From Caldimonas brevitalea (GTDB lineage: Bacteria > Pseudomonadota > Gammaproteobacteria > Burkholderiales > Burkholderiaceae_C): 64,000 nt of DNA. The notes under the pieces are model-generated. The model worked only from the letters and a program-made list of their open reading frames with translations. It did no database searches and had not been told where the DNA came from. The position numbers were made by a program, and so were the translations under genes. The stretch spans positions 558,001 through 622,000 of the forward strand of contig NZ_CP011371.1 of NCBI RefSeq assembly GCF_001017435.1, given 5' to 3'. Positions 27,023 through 36,228 of the stretch are shown here, in pieces (position 1 is the first letter of the stretch; each line of letters opens with the position of its first letter).

Positions 27023-27964
27023 ACCGGCGCCGCCATCCGGTCGACGTGAGCCGCAAGCTGCGGCCGCTCTGCGGGCCGGGCGCGGGCAGGAGCGATAGCG
27101 GCGCGGAATTCCCCGCGCTTGCGCAACACATCACAACATCTGCCGCAAGGTATGCCTTACCTTGCGACCCCCTGGCAGGCGTTGCGGTTGCAGTGCCTGC
27201 TAGGGCGCACTGCATTTCCGCATGAAAGAGCCCGCCGCTCCCGGCCGGTTGCAGCGCTCATGTGACGCGGTGACACCGCATACCACCGACACGCTGAAGC
27301 ACCAGCGCCAAGAGGGCGACGAGCCCCTGCCGCGGTGCTCTATGAGAGCCCGGTAGGTGTCGTCCCAGCGGCGCACCGGCATAGGACAGCGACCGCCTGA
27401 AAGGCGCCGGGACTTCGCCCACTCGCCAAGTACAGGGCCTCTTCCGCCTCTCTGGAAAGACCCTTCCAAACCCCTCGCACCTGTCGTCTTGGCGACACCT
27501 TCCGTTTCAATTGCCTGTGGCCGCCCCGTAACTGGTACGTACCATTTCAATACCAAAAGAAGATCACTTGGAGAACTGGTCCTGTTGCCGGTTCCCTGGC
27601 AAATCGCCCAAGGGGCAACGGGAGGAGGCGGGCACCGGTGTGCCGGCCTTCGAGCAAGGAGACACGTTCATGTATCACCGCGCGGTCCTCGCGGCTCAAC
27701 TTCGCCCCCCGGTCCCCCCCGCCGGTTACACGCGCGGAAAGGACGACGACGCTGTTCGCCCTCGCGGCAGCCGTTGTCCGACCCCACCCGGCGTGCCGTG
27801 ATGCAGGCCGGGCTGCGGTTGAACTGACCCCAGCCACCGGTGCGGCACCGAGGTGCCTCGCCGCCAGCCCTGGCCTCTCGGCCTCCCCCCGTTTTCCCAT
27901 GCTGCCCGGCCGGTGCCGGGCGGGCAGCCGTTTCACTACCACTCTTATCCGTGGAGACCTTTCA
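27023..27964. other. Long chitinase leader region
   Basis: A 942-base gap between paiB and the chitinase. It contains a GCAGTGC/GCACTGC hairpin at 27190-27213 that could terminate paiB transcription, and a perfect palindrome at 27533-27544 (listed separately). The final 420 bases hold open frames but no credible gene. They could be a long untranslated leader. Confidence 0.5.
27531..27546. promoter_or_regulatory. Palindromic operator candidate (NagR/DasR-like)
   Basis: ACTGGTACGTACCATT contains the perfect 12-base palindrome TGGTACGTACCA at 27533-27544. Its half-sites TGGT and ACCA equal those of the GntR-family DasR/NagR dre-site (ACTGGTCTAGACCACT), which controls chitin and N-acetylglucosamine genes. 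A second ACCA half-site follows in AATACCA at 27550-27556. It lies about 420 bases before the chitinase ATG, so direct control is inferred, not shown. Confidence 0.45.
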
Positions 27965-30001
27965 ATGAGAACCCCTGTCCGACTCTTTGCCCTGGCCGCC
28001 TTCGCGGTGACCGGCGGCGCCCACGCCTACGACTGCAGCGGTCTGCCGCAGTGGGCCGCCGCCGACGTCTATACCGGTGGCAAACAGGTGCAATTGAACC
28101 AGCAGGCCTACCAGGCCAAATGGTGGACGCAGAACCAGAGCCCGGCGTCGAATTCCGGCGAATGGGACGTCTGGAAGAAGCTCGGTGCGTGCGACGACGG
28201 CGGCGGTGGTGGTGACGACAAGACGCCGCCCTCGGTGCCGTCGGGCCTGAAGGCCGGCAACATCGGCGCCACCAGCATCACGCTGGGCTGGTCGGCTTCG
28301 ACCGACGCCGGCAGCGGGCTGGCGGGCTACGACCTTTACCGCGGGGGTCAGCTGGTGGCCTCGCCCACCGGCACCTCGCACACCGACACCGGCCTGAAGG
28401 CCGGCACCAGCTACAGCTACACCGTGCGCGCCCGCGACAAGGCCGGCAACGCCTCGGCGCAAAGCGCGGCGCTGCTCACCAGCACCGCCAGCGGCCCGTG
28501 CACGACGGCGCCGACGACGCCGACCGGGTTGACCTCGCCCTCGCACACCAGCAACAGCGTGAACCTGGCCTGGAAGGCCGTGGCGGCCGGCCCGAACTGC
28601 ACCGTGCAATACCGCGTGCTGCAAGGCGGCAACACCGCGACCCAGGTGCCGGGCACCACCGCGACCGTCGGGTCGCTGCGGCCCGACACGTCCTACAGCT
28701 TCACGGTGCAGGCTTACAACCAGGCCGGATCGTCCCAGCCCTCGGCACCGGTGACCGTGCGCACGGACAAGGGTGACCAGGCCGGCGGCGGCCAGAACGT
28801 GCTGGGTTACTTCGCACAGTGGGGCATCTACGGTCGCGGCTACACGGTCAAGAACATCGAGACCAGTGGCTCGGCACCGCTGCTGACGCACATCAACTAC
28901 GCCTTCGGCAACGTGCGCGACAACAAGTGCGAGGTCGGCGTCACGATGCCGTCGAACGCCGACACCGGCGCGGGTGGCGACGCCTTCGCCGACTACACCA
29001 AGTCCTTCGCGGCCGACCAGAGTGTCGACGGTGTCGGCGACACCTGGGACCAGAAGCTGCGCGGCAACTGGAACCAGCTGAAGAAGCTGAAGGCGAAGTA
29101 TCCGAAGCTGAAGGTGCTGATCTCGCTGGGCGGCTGGACCTACTCGCGCGGCTTCTCGAGCGCCGCGCGTCCGGAGAACCGCGCCGCCTTCGTCAAGAGC
29201 TGCATCGATGCCTACATCAAGGGCGATCTGCCGGTGGTGGAAGGTGCTGGCGGCCCGGGCGCGCTGGCGGGGGTGTTCGACGGCATCGACATCGACTGGG
29301 AATACCCGGTGGCATGTGGGCTGTCTTGCGGCAAGCCGGAGGACAAGGAAAACTTCACCGCCTTGCTGGCCGAGTTCCGCAAGCAACTCGACGCGGTGCG
29401 GCCCGGCCTGCTGTTGACGATCGCGGCACCGGGTGGGGTCGACAAGATCCGCGTGATGGAGACGAACAAGATCCACACGTATCTCGACTTCATCAACGTG
29501 ATGACGTACGACTTCCACGGCGCCTGGGACCCGACCACCAACTTCCACTCGGCGCTGTACGGTGCCTCGGGTGACCCGTCGACTGGCGACTCGAAGTTCT
29601 ACAACACCAACGACTCGTTGAAGGCCTTCCTCGACGCCGGCGTGCCGGCCCGCAAGCTGCACATCGGCATCGGTTTCTACGGCCGCGGTTGGACCAACGT
29701 GCCGAACGCCAACAACGGGCTCTACCAGACGGGCACCGCAGCGCCGGGTACTTACGAGGCTGGCATCGAGGACTACAAGGTGCTGAAGAACCTGAACTGG
29801 CCGAGCTTCGTCGACCCGCAGAGCCGCGCTCAGTGGATCTACAACGGCACCACGTTCTGGAGCTTCGACACGCCGGCGCAGATCACCGAGAAGATGGGCT
29901 ACGCCAAGTCGAAGGGCCTGGGCGGCGCGTTCTTCTGGGAGTTCACCGGGGACGACAGCCAGGCGACGCTGCTGAAGGCGATGCGCAACGGGCTGCGTTG
30001 A
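27965..30001 (+). CDS. Secreted multidomain GH18 chitinase
   Basis: Secreted chitinase of 678 residues. A signal peptide of about 20 residues ends near GGAHAYD. A CBM5/12 chitin-binding module follows (PQWAAADVYTGGKQV, ending WDVWKKLGAC), then two fibronectin type III domains at about 90-175 and 185-270. The GH18 catalytic domain starts near 279 (NVLGYFAQWGIYGRGY). Its active site DGIDIDWE is at 439-446, with catalytic Glu 446. The SLGGWTYS strand and MTYDFHGAWDP loop are also present. It hydrolyses beta-1,4 GlcNAc bonds. RBS GGAG at 27953-27956 fixes the start. Confidence 0.93.
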   Translation: MRTPVRLFALAAFAVTGGAHAYDCSGLPQWAAADVYTGGKQVQLNQQAYQAKWWTQNQSPASNSGEWDVWKKLGACDDGGGGGDDKTPPSVPSGLKAGNIGATSITLGWSASTDAGSGLAGYDLYRGGQLVASPTGTSHTDTGLKAGTSYSYTVRARDKAGNASAQSAALLTSTASGPCTTAPTTPTGLTSPSHTSNSVNLAWKAVAAGPNCTVQYRVLQGGNTATQVPGTTATVGSLRPDTSYSFTVQAYNQAGSSQPSAPVTVRTDKGDQAGGGQNVLGYFAQWGIYGRGYTVKNIETSGSAPLLTHINYAFGNVRDNKCEVGVTMPSNADTGAGGDAFADYTKSFAADQSVDGVGDTWDQKLRGNWNQLKKLKAKYPKLKVLISLGGWTYSRGFSSAARPENRAAFVKSCIDAYIKGDLPVVEGAGGPGALAGVFDGIDIDWEYPVACGLSCGKPEDKENFTALLAEFRKQLDAVRPGLLLTIAAPGGVDKIRVMETNKIHTYLDFINVMTYDFHGAWDPTTNFHSALYGASGDPSTGDSKFYNTNDSLKAFLDAGVPARKLHIGIGFYGRGWTNVPNANNGLYQTGTAAPGTYEAGIEDYKVLKNLNWPSFVDPQSRAQWIYNGTTFWSFDTPAQITEKMGYAKSKGLGGAFFWEFTGDDSQATLLKAMRNGLR

Positions 30002-30020
30002 CGCGCGGAGTGTTGTGATG

Positions 30021-30057
30021 AAAAGGCCGCGGGGCGGAGGCGCCGCGGCCTTTTTTT
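30021..30057 (+). terminator. Rho-independent terminator of the chitinase
   Basis: A perfect 12-base-pair stem, AAAAGGCCGCGG at 30021-30032 with CCGCGGCCTTTT at 30043-30054, and a ten-base loop, running into seven T at 30051-30057. It starts 19 bases past the stop. Confidence 0.93.
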
Positions 30058-30113
30058 ATGCGCAGTGTCGAGGCTGAGGGCGAGGGCGGCACCGCCAGCC
30101 CAAGCCCGCGGCA

Positions 30114-30356
30114 TCAGTCCTCAATCTTCTCGAAGCGCGGCCGCCACTGGCCCTCATGCTCGACCTGCTCGAAAAACATCGCGTGCGGCCGCACCCAGTA
30201 GCCGGTGTCCGGATCGAGCTGGCGGTACACCACCAGCGGCTCCTCCGTCTCGCTGTGACGGGCCATGCAGATCACCTCATACTCGCCGCCGCGGTAGTGG
30301 CGGAAGCGGCCGAGCGGTGTTTGGGGAAGCGGCTGCACCGGAGGATGCTGGGCCAT
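30114..30356 (-). CDS. DUF1653 family protein
   Basis: A complete 80-residue DUF1653 protein. Diagnostic stretches are LGRFRHYRGGEYEVICMARH, LVVYRQLDP and WVRPHAMFFEQVE. It is a small beta-rich cytoplasmic domain found in many bacteria with no established biochemical role. The gene is convergent with the chitinase terminator and transcribed in the same direction as the cobalamin operon that ends 69 bases upstream of it. Confidence 0.88.
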   Translation of the reverse strand: MAQHPPVQPLPQTPLGRFRHYRGGEYEVICMARHSETEEPLVVYRQLDPDTGYWVRPHAMFFEQVEHEGQWRPRFEKIED

Positions 30357-30424
30357 GCGGCGGGTCCTTTCGAAGCGGGATGTGGGCAGGGGCTGCGGTC
30401 CGAAGGCCGGCCTTGCCGCCGGCC

Positions 30425-31447
30425 TCAGGCGACATCGATCACGATCTTACCGACGTGGCGACCCGCTTCCAGCAGGCGGAAGGCGGCCGGTGCGTCGTCC
30501 CATGCAAAACGCGCCGCAACATGGGGCTGGAGTTGGTGCTGCTGCACAAAGGTCAGCAGCTCGGCCAATGACCTGGCACTGCCGACGTAGAGGCCGTGCA
30601 GGGTGGCCATCTTGGTGATCAGCTGCAGGTACTCCATGGAGTCGTAGGTCCAGCCGCCGAGGCCGCCGATGACGGCGACCTGTCCCCTGAAGGCCAGCGC
30701 GCGCAGCGATTCGCGGATGGTCGCGTTGCCACCGAGTTCGAGCACCAGGTCGACACCGCGCCCACCGGTCGAGCGCAACACTTCTTCCGACCAGTCCGGG
30801 CGTTCCAGGTAGTTGAGGGTCACGCCTCCCGGCGTTTGGAGCGTGGCGGCCTTGGCGGCGTCCGAGCTGATCAGCACCGCCTTGATGCCGCTCGCCGCAG
30901 CGAGCCGGGCGGCCCACATCGCCACGCCTCCGGTGCCCTGGATCAGCACCGTGGCACCGGCCTGCAGGCGGGCTGTTTCGAACAGGGCCACCCAGGCCGT
31001 CACGCCGGCGCAAGGCGCACAGGCCGCGGTGGTGTGCGAGACGCCAGCAGGGATGCGGACCAGCGCGCGATGGTCGACCACCACTTCCTCGGCCAGCCAG
31101 CCATCGACGTTGCAGCCCGCCGTCACCGCGATCGCCTCCGGTGTCGGCTCACCGTCGTGCCAGTGAGGAAAGAACGAGCCGACGACCGGGTCGCCGACCG
31201 CCCAGGCCGATGCCGCCGCGGGACCGACTTCGACCACGGTGCCGGCACCGTCCGAGCAGGGCACGACCGGGCGGTCCGGCGGTGCCGGATAGTCGCCGCG
31301 GCAGATCAGGATCTCGCGGTAGTTGAGCGAGACGCTGCGCACCGCCACCCGCACCTGATGCGGCTCGAGGGCAGAGCGCGGGCGGGTGGTCGCCTCCAGC
31401 GAGGCCAGGCCCTGCCCGGGTGTGAGCTGGTAGGCGCGCGGCGTCAC
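30425..31447 (-). CDS. MDR superfamily alcohol dehydrogenase / quinone oxidoreductase
   Basis: NAD(P)-dependent medium-chain dehydrogenase of 340 residues. A GroES-like domain has SLNYREILICRGDYP and VPCSDGAGTVVEVG. The nucleotide-binding fold has the GTGGVAMWAARLAAASG turn. Structural-zinc cysteines of classical alcohol dehydrogenases are not evident. The start is GTG 31447, overlapping the ferredoxin TGA as GTGA, so translation is coupled to the cobalamin operon. Its substrate is unknown. It may be a passenger, or it may supply a reductive step of the corrin pathway. Confidence 0.85.
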   Translation of the reverse strand: MTPRAYQLTPGQGLASLEATTRPRSALEPHQVRVAVRSVSLNYREILICRGDYPAPPDRPVVPCSDGAGTVVEVGPAAASAWAVGDPVVGSFFPHWHDGEPTPEAIAVTAGCNVDGWLAEEVVVDHRALVRIPAGVSHTTAACAPCAGVTAWVALFETARLQAGATVLIQGTGGVAMWAARLAAASGIKAVLISSDAAKAATLQTPGGVTLNYLERPDWSEEVLRSTGGRGVDLVLELGGNATIRESLRALAFRGQVAVIGGLGGWTYDSMEYLQLITKMATLHGLYVGSARSLAELLTFVQQHQLQPHVAARFAWDDAPAAFRLLEAGRHVGKIVIDVA

Positions 31448-31818
31448 GCCACCTCCTGCCCGGGCCCGCGGTGGAACACCAGTTCCTCGACCACCTGACC
31501 GCCGACCAGGTGTTCGGCGATGATCCGGTCCATGTTGGCCGGTGTCACGTCGTAGTACCACACGCCATCCGGCTGCACGCACATCACCGGCCCGCCTTTG
31601 CAGGCGGCAAAACAACTGACCCGGCTGCGCTTGACGCGCAGCGCGCCCTGGTCAAGCCCGGCGGCCTTGAACTTCTCGCCCAGGCTGTCGAACAAGGCCT
31701 GCGATTCACCGTGCTCGGTGCAGCGTGTGCCGACGCACACGAGCAGATGCCGGCGGTAGTCGCCGATCTTGGGTTTCTCGACGCGGCGCGCCGTCAGGGG
31801 CAAGGGGCTCTCGTTCAT
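31444..31818 (-). CDS. (2Fe-2S) ferredoxin-like protein of cobalamin operon
   Basis: A 124-residue thioredoxin-like (2Fe-2S) ferredoxin. Cluster ligands fit Cys 28 and Cys 33 in LLVCVGTRCTEHG, and Cys 69 and Cys 73 in SCFAACKGGPVM. The WYYDVTPANMDRIIAEHL end is typical of the CbiW/ferredoxin group that accompanies proteobacterial cob genes. It may provide electrons for corrin ring reduction or corrin cobalt reduction. The ATG at 31818 overlaps the cobJ stop as ATGA. Confidence 0.85.
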   Translation of the reverse strand: MNESPLPLTARRVEKPKIGDYRRHLLVCVGTRCTEHGESQALFDSLGEKFKAAGLDQGALRVKRSRVSCFAACKGGPVMCVQPDGVWYYDVTPANMDRIIAEHLVGGQVVEELVFHRGPGQEVA

Positions 31819-33275
31819 GCTGCTTCCTCCGCCTCGGCGTCGGGGGCCGGGGCTGTCGTGTCGGGGGCCGCCGCGAGCGTGGCGGCGATGTAGTCGGCGG
31901 GCAGGCGATGGCGCGCGGCCAGCGTCGCCACGCTGTCGCCGCGCGCCTGTGCCTCGCGCAGTTGCTGCAGCCAACCGTCCAGCCCGGTGGAGAGCGACCG
32001 CCCGGCTCGCTCGCCGTCGCGTGGCGCTGCTCCCGCGCCGGCCAGATCGTACTTGTGTGTGTAGCCGCGCGGCGTGACCATCAGCCCGTCGCGCACGAAG
32101 GTGTGGCTGTTGCCGATCAACACCGTGCTCAACATGCCGATCTCGCAGTCGGCCATTTGCTGCAGCGTCGTGAACTCGATACGTTCGCGCCGGCGGTAGG
32201 CCGACTTGACCACCACCACCGGTGTGTCGGGCCGCCGATGCCGCAGCAGCAGGTGTTGCGCCTCGACGATCTGGCGGGTGCGCCGGCCGCTCTTGGGGTT
32301 GTACAACGCCACCACGAAGTCGGCCGACCCGGCGGCGTCGAGGCGGCGTGCGATCACGGGCCACGGCGTCAGCAGGTCCGACAGCGAGATGGCGCAGAAG
32401 TCGTGCGTCAGCGGCGCGCCGACGAGGGCCGCGCAGCTGTTGAGGGCCGAGGCGCCCGGCACCACCTCGACCTGCACATCATCGCCCTGCGGCTGCCAGC
32501 CGGCCTGGAACAGCACCTCGTAGGTCGGCCCCGCCATGCCGTACACGCCGGCGTCGCCCGACGAGATCAACGCCACCCGCTTGCCCGCCCGCGCGGCTTC
32601 GAGCGCACTGACGGCCCGGTCCAGCTCCTCGGTCATCGACTTGCGGATGACCTCCTTGCCGTCGAGCAGATCGGCCACCAGCTTGATGTAGGTCACGTAG
32701 CCGATCACGGTGTCGGCTTCCGCGATGGCCTCGCGGGCGCGGCGGGTCATGTGATCGGCATGGCCCGGGCCGATGCCCACCAGCGTGATCTTGCCGCGCG
32801 CGGGTGGGGGGAGGGTGTGCCGGGCAGGTGTTTCGTCTTCGACATTGCTGGGGGCGGTTTCGACACCGGCGACCATGCGGGCCAGCGAGACGGTGGCATG
32901 TCGGCCGTCGGGCCCGCGCAGCTTGTGTTTTTCCACCAGCAGTGCGGGCGCGTCCGCGCCGGCCGCCAGCAAAGCGGCGGCTTCGGACACCGACGGCGTG
33001 CCCATGTGGCGCAACACCGCGTCCGACGGATGGGGCACGGCCACCTCCGCGAGCGCGGCGGGCGCGTACCAGCGCACCGGGCAGCCCAAGGTCTGCGCCA
33101 GCTGCAGCAGGCCGGCTTCGTCGGCCTTGGCATCGATGCTCGCGAGGGTGGTGACCTGCGAGCGCTGCAGGCCCGCCAGGGCCAGGGCTTGGTCGAGCGC
33201 GGCCAGCAGGGTCTCGAACGGTGTGCCACGGTCGCAGCCGAGACCGGCCGCGACAGGGCATGAGGGTAGGGTCAT
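31815..33275 (-). CDS. cobJ: CobE/CbiG-C fused to precorrin-3B C17-methyltransferase CobJ/CbiH
   Basis: Fusion of 486 residues. Residues 1-135 are a CobE / CbiG C-terminal domain (AAGLGCDRGTPFETLLAALD, LASIDAKADEAGLLQLAQ). Residues 160-415 are the CobJ/CbiH methyltransferase: LVGIGPGHADHMTRRA, LISSGDAGVYGMAGPTYE, GASALNSCAALVGAPLTHDF and ALYNPKSGRRTRQI. It methylates C17 with ring contraction. A 70-residue tail follows with an LRxAxxRGDSVATLAARH-like helical unit. ATG 33275 follows GGAGG. The CbiG-C part probably completes the neighbouring cbiG product. Confidence 0.92.
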   Translation of the reverse strand: MTLPSCPVAAGLGCDRGTPFETLLAALDQALALAGLQRSQVTTLASIDAKADEAGLLQLAQTLGCPVRWYAPAALAEVAVPHPSDAVLRHMGTPSVSEAAALLAAGADAPALLVEKHKLRGPDGRHATVSLARMVAGVETAPSNVEDETPARHTLPPPARGKITLVGIGPGHADHMTRRAREAIAEADTVIGYVTYIKLVADLLDGKEVIRKSMTEELDRAVSALEAARAGKRVALISSGDAGVYGMAGPTYEVLFQAGWQPQGDDVQVEVVPGASALNSCAALVGAPLTHDFCAISLSDLLTPWPVIARRLDAAGSADFVVALYNPKSGRRTRQIVEAQHLLLRHRRPDTPVVVVKSAYRRRERIEFTTLQQMADCEIGMLSTVLIGNSHTFVRDGLMVTPRGYTHKYDLAGAGAAPRDGERAGRSLSTGLDGWLQQLREAQARGDSVATLAARHRLPADYIAATLAAAPDTTAPAPDAEAEEAA

Positions 33276-33333
33276 AGCAAAACCTCCGTGCTGTGCACTG
33301 GGTGCGAGCCCGTTCGGGTGGCCGGGTGGGCGC

Positions 33334-34104
33334 TCATGTCGACGGCCTCGGGTCGAGCGGCGGCCGGTACACGACCAATCGCTCCGACAGGCGCTGCCAG
33401 AGATCGTCGGCCACCGGCCGGCGGGTGACCCACAGCACCGCGGCGTAGCGGTCCAGGTCGACCTCTTCGAGCATGTCGTAGCAATGGATGTTGGCTGGCA
33501 AGGGCGTCGGGCGGGTCCACCAGTCGAGGCGCCCGGCCTCCTGCACGAAGGCGATCGGCTCGCCGTTGACGACGTGGGCCGACACGCGGGTGATGTTGAG
33601 CTTGGGTGCCTCGACGCGCCAGCCCAGCTCGCGGCCGAGAATGTCGACCGGGATCGTCTTGACGGCGTCGGACGCGGTGGTCAACACGGGCACTGCCTGC
33701 AGCACCTCGGCGATGCGCAACGCGCACTCATTGGCGCCGCCGACGTGGCCAGACAGCACCGGGATCACGAACTCGCCGGCGTCGTCGATGACCAGCACGC
33801 CGGGGTCTTCGTCCTTGCTCTTGAGATGCGGGGCGATCAGCCGGACCACCGCACCGAGCGAGACGAAAAACACGATCTGGTCATAGCCGGCGAACAAGGC
33901 GCCGACCTCGTCCTTGAACGCACCGTGGTAAGCCCGCACGCGGTCGCCGCAGGCCGACAACGCGTCGGCGAACTTGGCGGCCACGCACACATGCGCGTCG
34001 GGCCACGCGCGCGCCAGCGTCGCGGCCTGGGCGGCACCGTGGCGGGTGAGGGCCACCAGCACGATCCTGGCTGGGGCAGTAGGGGGTAGCGTGGAGGGCG
34101 ACAT
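33334..34104 (-). CDS. cbiG: Cobalt-precorrin 5A hydrolase, N-terminal and central domains
   Basis: A 256-residue CbiG lacking the C-terminal domain. The N-terminal region has IVLVALTRHGAAQAATLA and YDQIVFFVSLGAVVRLIAPH, then GEFVIPVLSGHVGGANECAL with the central catalytic region TTASDAVKTIPVDILGREL. Full CbiG is about 350 residues; the missing C-terminal piece is present as the N-terminus of the next gene product. CbiG opens the lactone of cobalt-precorrin-5A with loss of acetaldehyde, an anaerobic-route step. The start shares one base with the cobI stop (TGATG). Confidence 0.92.
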   Translation of the reverse strand: MSPSTLPPTAPARIVLVALTRHGAAQAATLARAWPDAHVCVAAKFADALSACGDRVRAYHGAFKDEVGALFAGYDQIVFFVSLGAVVRLIAPHLKSKDEDPGVLVIDDAGEFVIPVLSGHVGGANECALRIAEVLQAVPVLTTASDAVKTIPVDILGRELGWRVEAPKLNITRVSAHVVNGEPIAFVQEAGRLDWWTRPTPLPANIHCYDMLEEVDLDRYAAVLWVTRRPVADDLWQRLSERLVVYRPPLDPRPST

Positions 34105-34907
34105 CAGCGGGCTCCCGGTGGGTGGTTCGGACCAGCAGCGGTCTTCTTCTTGCAGCCGGCGATGCGCTCGCCGCGCTGCCGCTGCGGGTTCTTGACGATC
34201 AGCAGCGACAGATAGTTCACCGTCGTGCCTTTCAGCGTGCGCAGGTCGTGCACCACGCGTTCTTCGGGCGCACCGGCCTTTTCGATGAAGCAGCTGCACG
34301 TCAGCAGATCGCGGCGTTCGAGCAAGGCGATCAGGTCGTCGAGCAGGGGCTTGACCTTCATCAGCACCAGCGTGTCGAAGTCGTCGAGCAGTCGCTCGAC
34401 CATGCCGACGCCGTAGGCCGCCGGCACCACCGCCACGGTGTCGTCCTGCTCGGCGAGCGGCCAGCGCAGTTGCGCGCAGCCGGCAAGGAAGGACGTGACA
34501 CCGGGCACCACCTCGACCGACACGTCGGGCTGCAGCGCCTGCAGCGTGCGGGCCAGGTGGCCGAAGGTGGCATAGGTGGAGGCGTCGCCTTCGACCAGGA
34601 ACATCACGTCGATGCCGCTTTGCAACGCCTCATGCACCGTCTGTGCGGCGCGCAGCCAGTGGCGGGCCAGCCGCTGCGCATCGTGTGTCATCGGAAACAG
34701 CAGGGGCTGGTGACCGAGCGGGGGCGTGAGGCCGGCGCGTTCGGCAATCGCCATGGCATAGCTCGGGCTCTTGGTGCTGCGCACCGGGTAGGTCCACAGC
34801 GTGCCCGGGCGCTGCAGCAGCGCGTGAGCGCGCCGTGTCATCAGCTGCGGGTCGCCCGGGCCCAGCGACACGCCGTAGAGCGTCGCACGGGTGGCTTCAA
34901 CCATCAT
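34104..34907 (-). CDS. cobI: Precorrin-2 C20-methyltransferase
   Basis: SAM-dependent methyltransferase of 267 residues, CobI/CbiL family. The glycine-rich start LYGVSLGPGDPQLMTRRA and the YPVRSTKSPSYAM segment are diagnostic, as is FLVEGDASTYATFGHLAR. VEVVPGVTSFLAGCAQL closes the SAM pocket. ATG 34907 is preceded by a perfect GGAGG and overlaps the cobL stop by 11 bases. It adds the C20 methyl group to (cobalt-)precorrin-2. The C-terminal 25 residues (QRQRGERIAGCKKK) look extended compared with relatives. Confidence 0.92.
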   Translation of the reverse strand: MMVEATRATLYGVSLGPGDPQLMTRRAHALLQRPGTLWTYPVRSTKSPSYAMAIAERAGLTPPLGHQPLLFPMTHDAQRLARHWLRAAQTVHEALQSGIDVMFLVEGDASTYATFGHLARTLQALQPDVSVEVVPGVTSFLAGCAQLRWPLAEQDDTVAVVPAAYGVGMVERLLDDFDTLVLMKVKPLLDDLIALLERRDLLTCSCFIEKAGAPEERVVHDLRTLKGTTVNYLSLLIVKNPQRQRGERIAGCKKKTAAGPNHPPGAR

Positions 34908-36228
34908 GTGCCTCCTTCGTGGCGCTGACGATCCAGACCGGGTTCTCGGCCGCCAGCCGGTGCATCTCGAGGATGGGTTTGCTGCGCGAGGCCTGCAGTT
35001 GCAGCACGTCCCACGACACTGGCCGCCTCGCCTGCGCGGCCTTCAGCGCGGTGACGGCCGCGGCCAGGTTTTCGATCGTCACGAAGTTCATGACCAGATG
35101 GCCCTCGGGGCGCAGTCGGTCGAGCACCTGGTCGATCAGCGTGGGCAGTTCACCGCCGGAGCCGCCGATGAACACCGCGTCCGGGTCGGGCCAGGCGTCC
35201 AGCCCCTCGGGCGCCTTCCCCTGCACCAGGCTGTGGTTGCTGATGCCCATCGCGCGACGGTTGCGCCCGGCGATGGCGTGGTCCGCCGCGTTCTTTTCGA
35301 TCGCGTAGACATGGCCGTCGACACACAGCCGGGCCGCTTCCAACCCCACCGATCCCGACCCGGCGCCGATGTCCCACACGATGCTGTCGCGCCGCAGCTG
35401 CAAACGCGCCAGCGACACGGCGCGCACCTCGTGCTTGGTGATCAAGCCCTTCTCGGGATGGCGCTGTTCATAACGGTCGTCGGGCAGCCCGAACAACACC
35501 GGGGCGCGCCGCGGGCCCCAGCGCCACAGCAGCACCACGTTGGGGTCGGCGAATTCGGTATCGGCCATCTGCTGCACCGTCAGCGACGCGCGCACACGCT
35601 CGGCCGGCTGGCACAGCCGCTCGGCGACGGCGCACTGGAAGTCCTCGCCCAGGCCTTCGCTCAGCAACAGGCGCGCGATGCGCGCGGGGGTGTTCTCGGG
35701 GCTGGTCAGGATGGCCAGCCGGTCGTGCGACTGCACCGCCCGCAACAGCGCATACAGGCCGTGGCGGGCATCGGCCCCCTCCACCCACTCCCCGGCGTCG
35801 CGGGTGTGGACCGAGACGATCTTGAGGTCGTGCCAGGGCAGCCCGATGCGCGCGCAGGCGATCTGCAGGGTCGACAGGTTGGGCAGGATCTCGAGCGCTT
35901 CGATGCACAGCCGCGAGGCCAGATAGGCCGCAATGCCGTGGCACAGCGGGTCGCCGCTGGCCAGCACCACACAGCGCTGGCCCGCTTGCTGGGCCTGCGC
36001 GACCCATTGCGGCACCTCGCTCAGCGCGCCGGTCAGGTCGCGCTGCTGTGCGTCAGGGCGGATCTGGGCGGCCAGCAACGCCAGCGTGCGGCGGCCGCCG
36101 ATCACCCACTGCGCCTGCTGCAAATGGGTCAGCGCGGTGGCGTGCAGGCTGGCGGCGCCATCGTCGAGGACGCCGATGACCCGGCAAGGTGGCGCCGCGA
36201 GGATGGCGTGCTGAGGGCTGTCGTTCAT
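34897..36228 (-). CDS. cobL: Precorrin-6Y methyltransferase/decarboxylase (CbiE-CbiT fusion)
   Basis: A 443-residue CobL: CbiE (C5-methyltransferase) at about 14-220 and CbiT (C15-methyltransferase and C12-decarboxylase) at about 250-435. The CbiE part shows VIGGRRTLALLA, VVLASGDPLCHGIAAYL and EILPNLSTLQIACARIGLPW. The CbiT part shows the SAM site VWDIGAGSGSVGLEAARL and FIGGSGGELPTLID. Both are in one frame, as in many proteobacteria. ATG 36228 overlaps the cbiD stop as ATGA. A very long open frame upstream is a shadow of cbiD and cobH. Confidence 0.93.
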   Translation of the reverse strand: MNDSPQHAILAAPPCRVIGVLDDGAASLHATALTHLQQAQWVIGGRRTLALLAAQIRPDAQQRDLTGALSEVPQWVAQAQQAGQRCVVLASGDPLCHGIAAYLASRLCIEALEILPNLSTLQIACARIGLPWHDLKIVSVHTRDAGEWVEGADARHGLYALLRAVQSHDRLAILTSPENTPARIARLLLSEGLGEDFQCAVAERLCQPAERVRASLTVQQMADTEFADPNVVLLWRWGPRRAPVLFGLPDDRYEQRHPEKGLITKHEVRAVSLARLQLRRDSIVWDIGAGSGSVGLEAARLCVDGHVYAIEKNAADHAIAGRNRRAMGISNHSLVQGKAPEGLDAWPDPDAVFIGGSGGELPTLIDQVLDRLRPEGHLVMNFVTIENLAAAVTALKAAQARRPVSWDVLQLQASRSKPILEMHRLAAENPVWIVSATKEAHDG

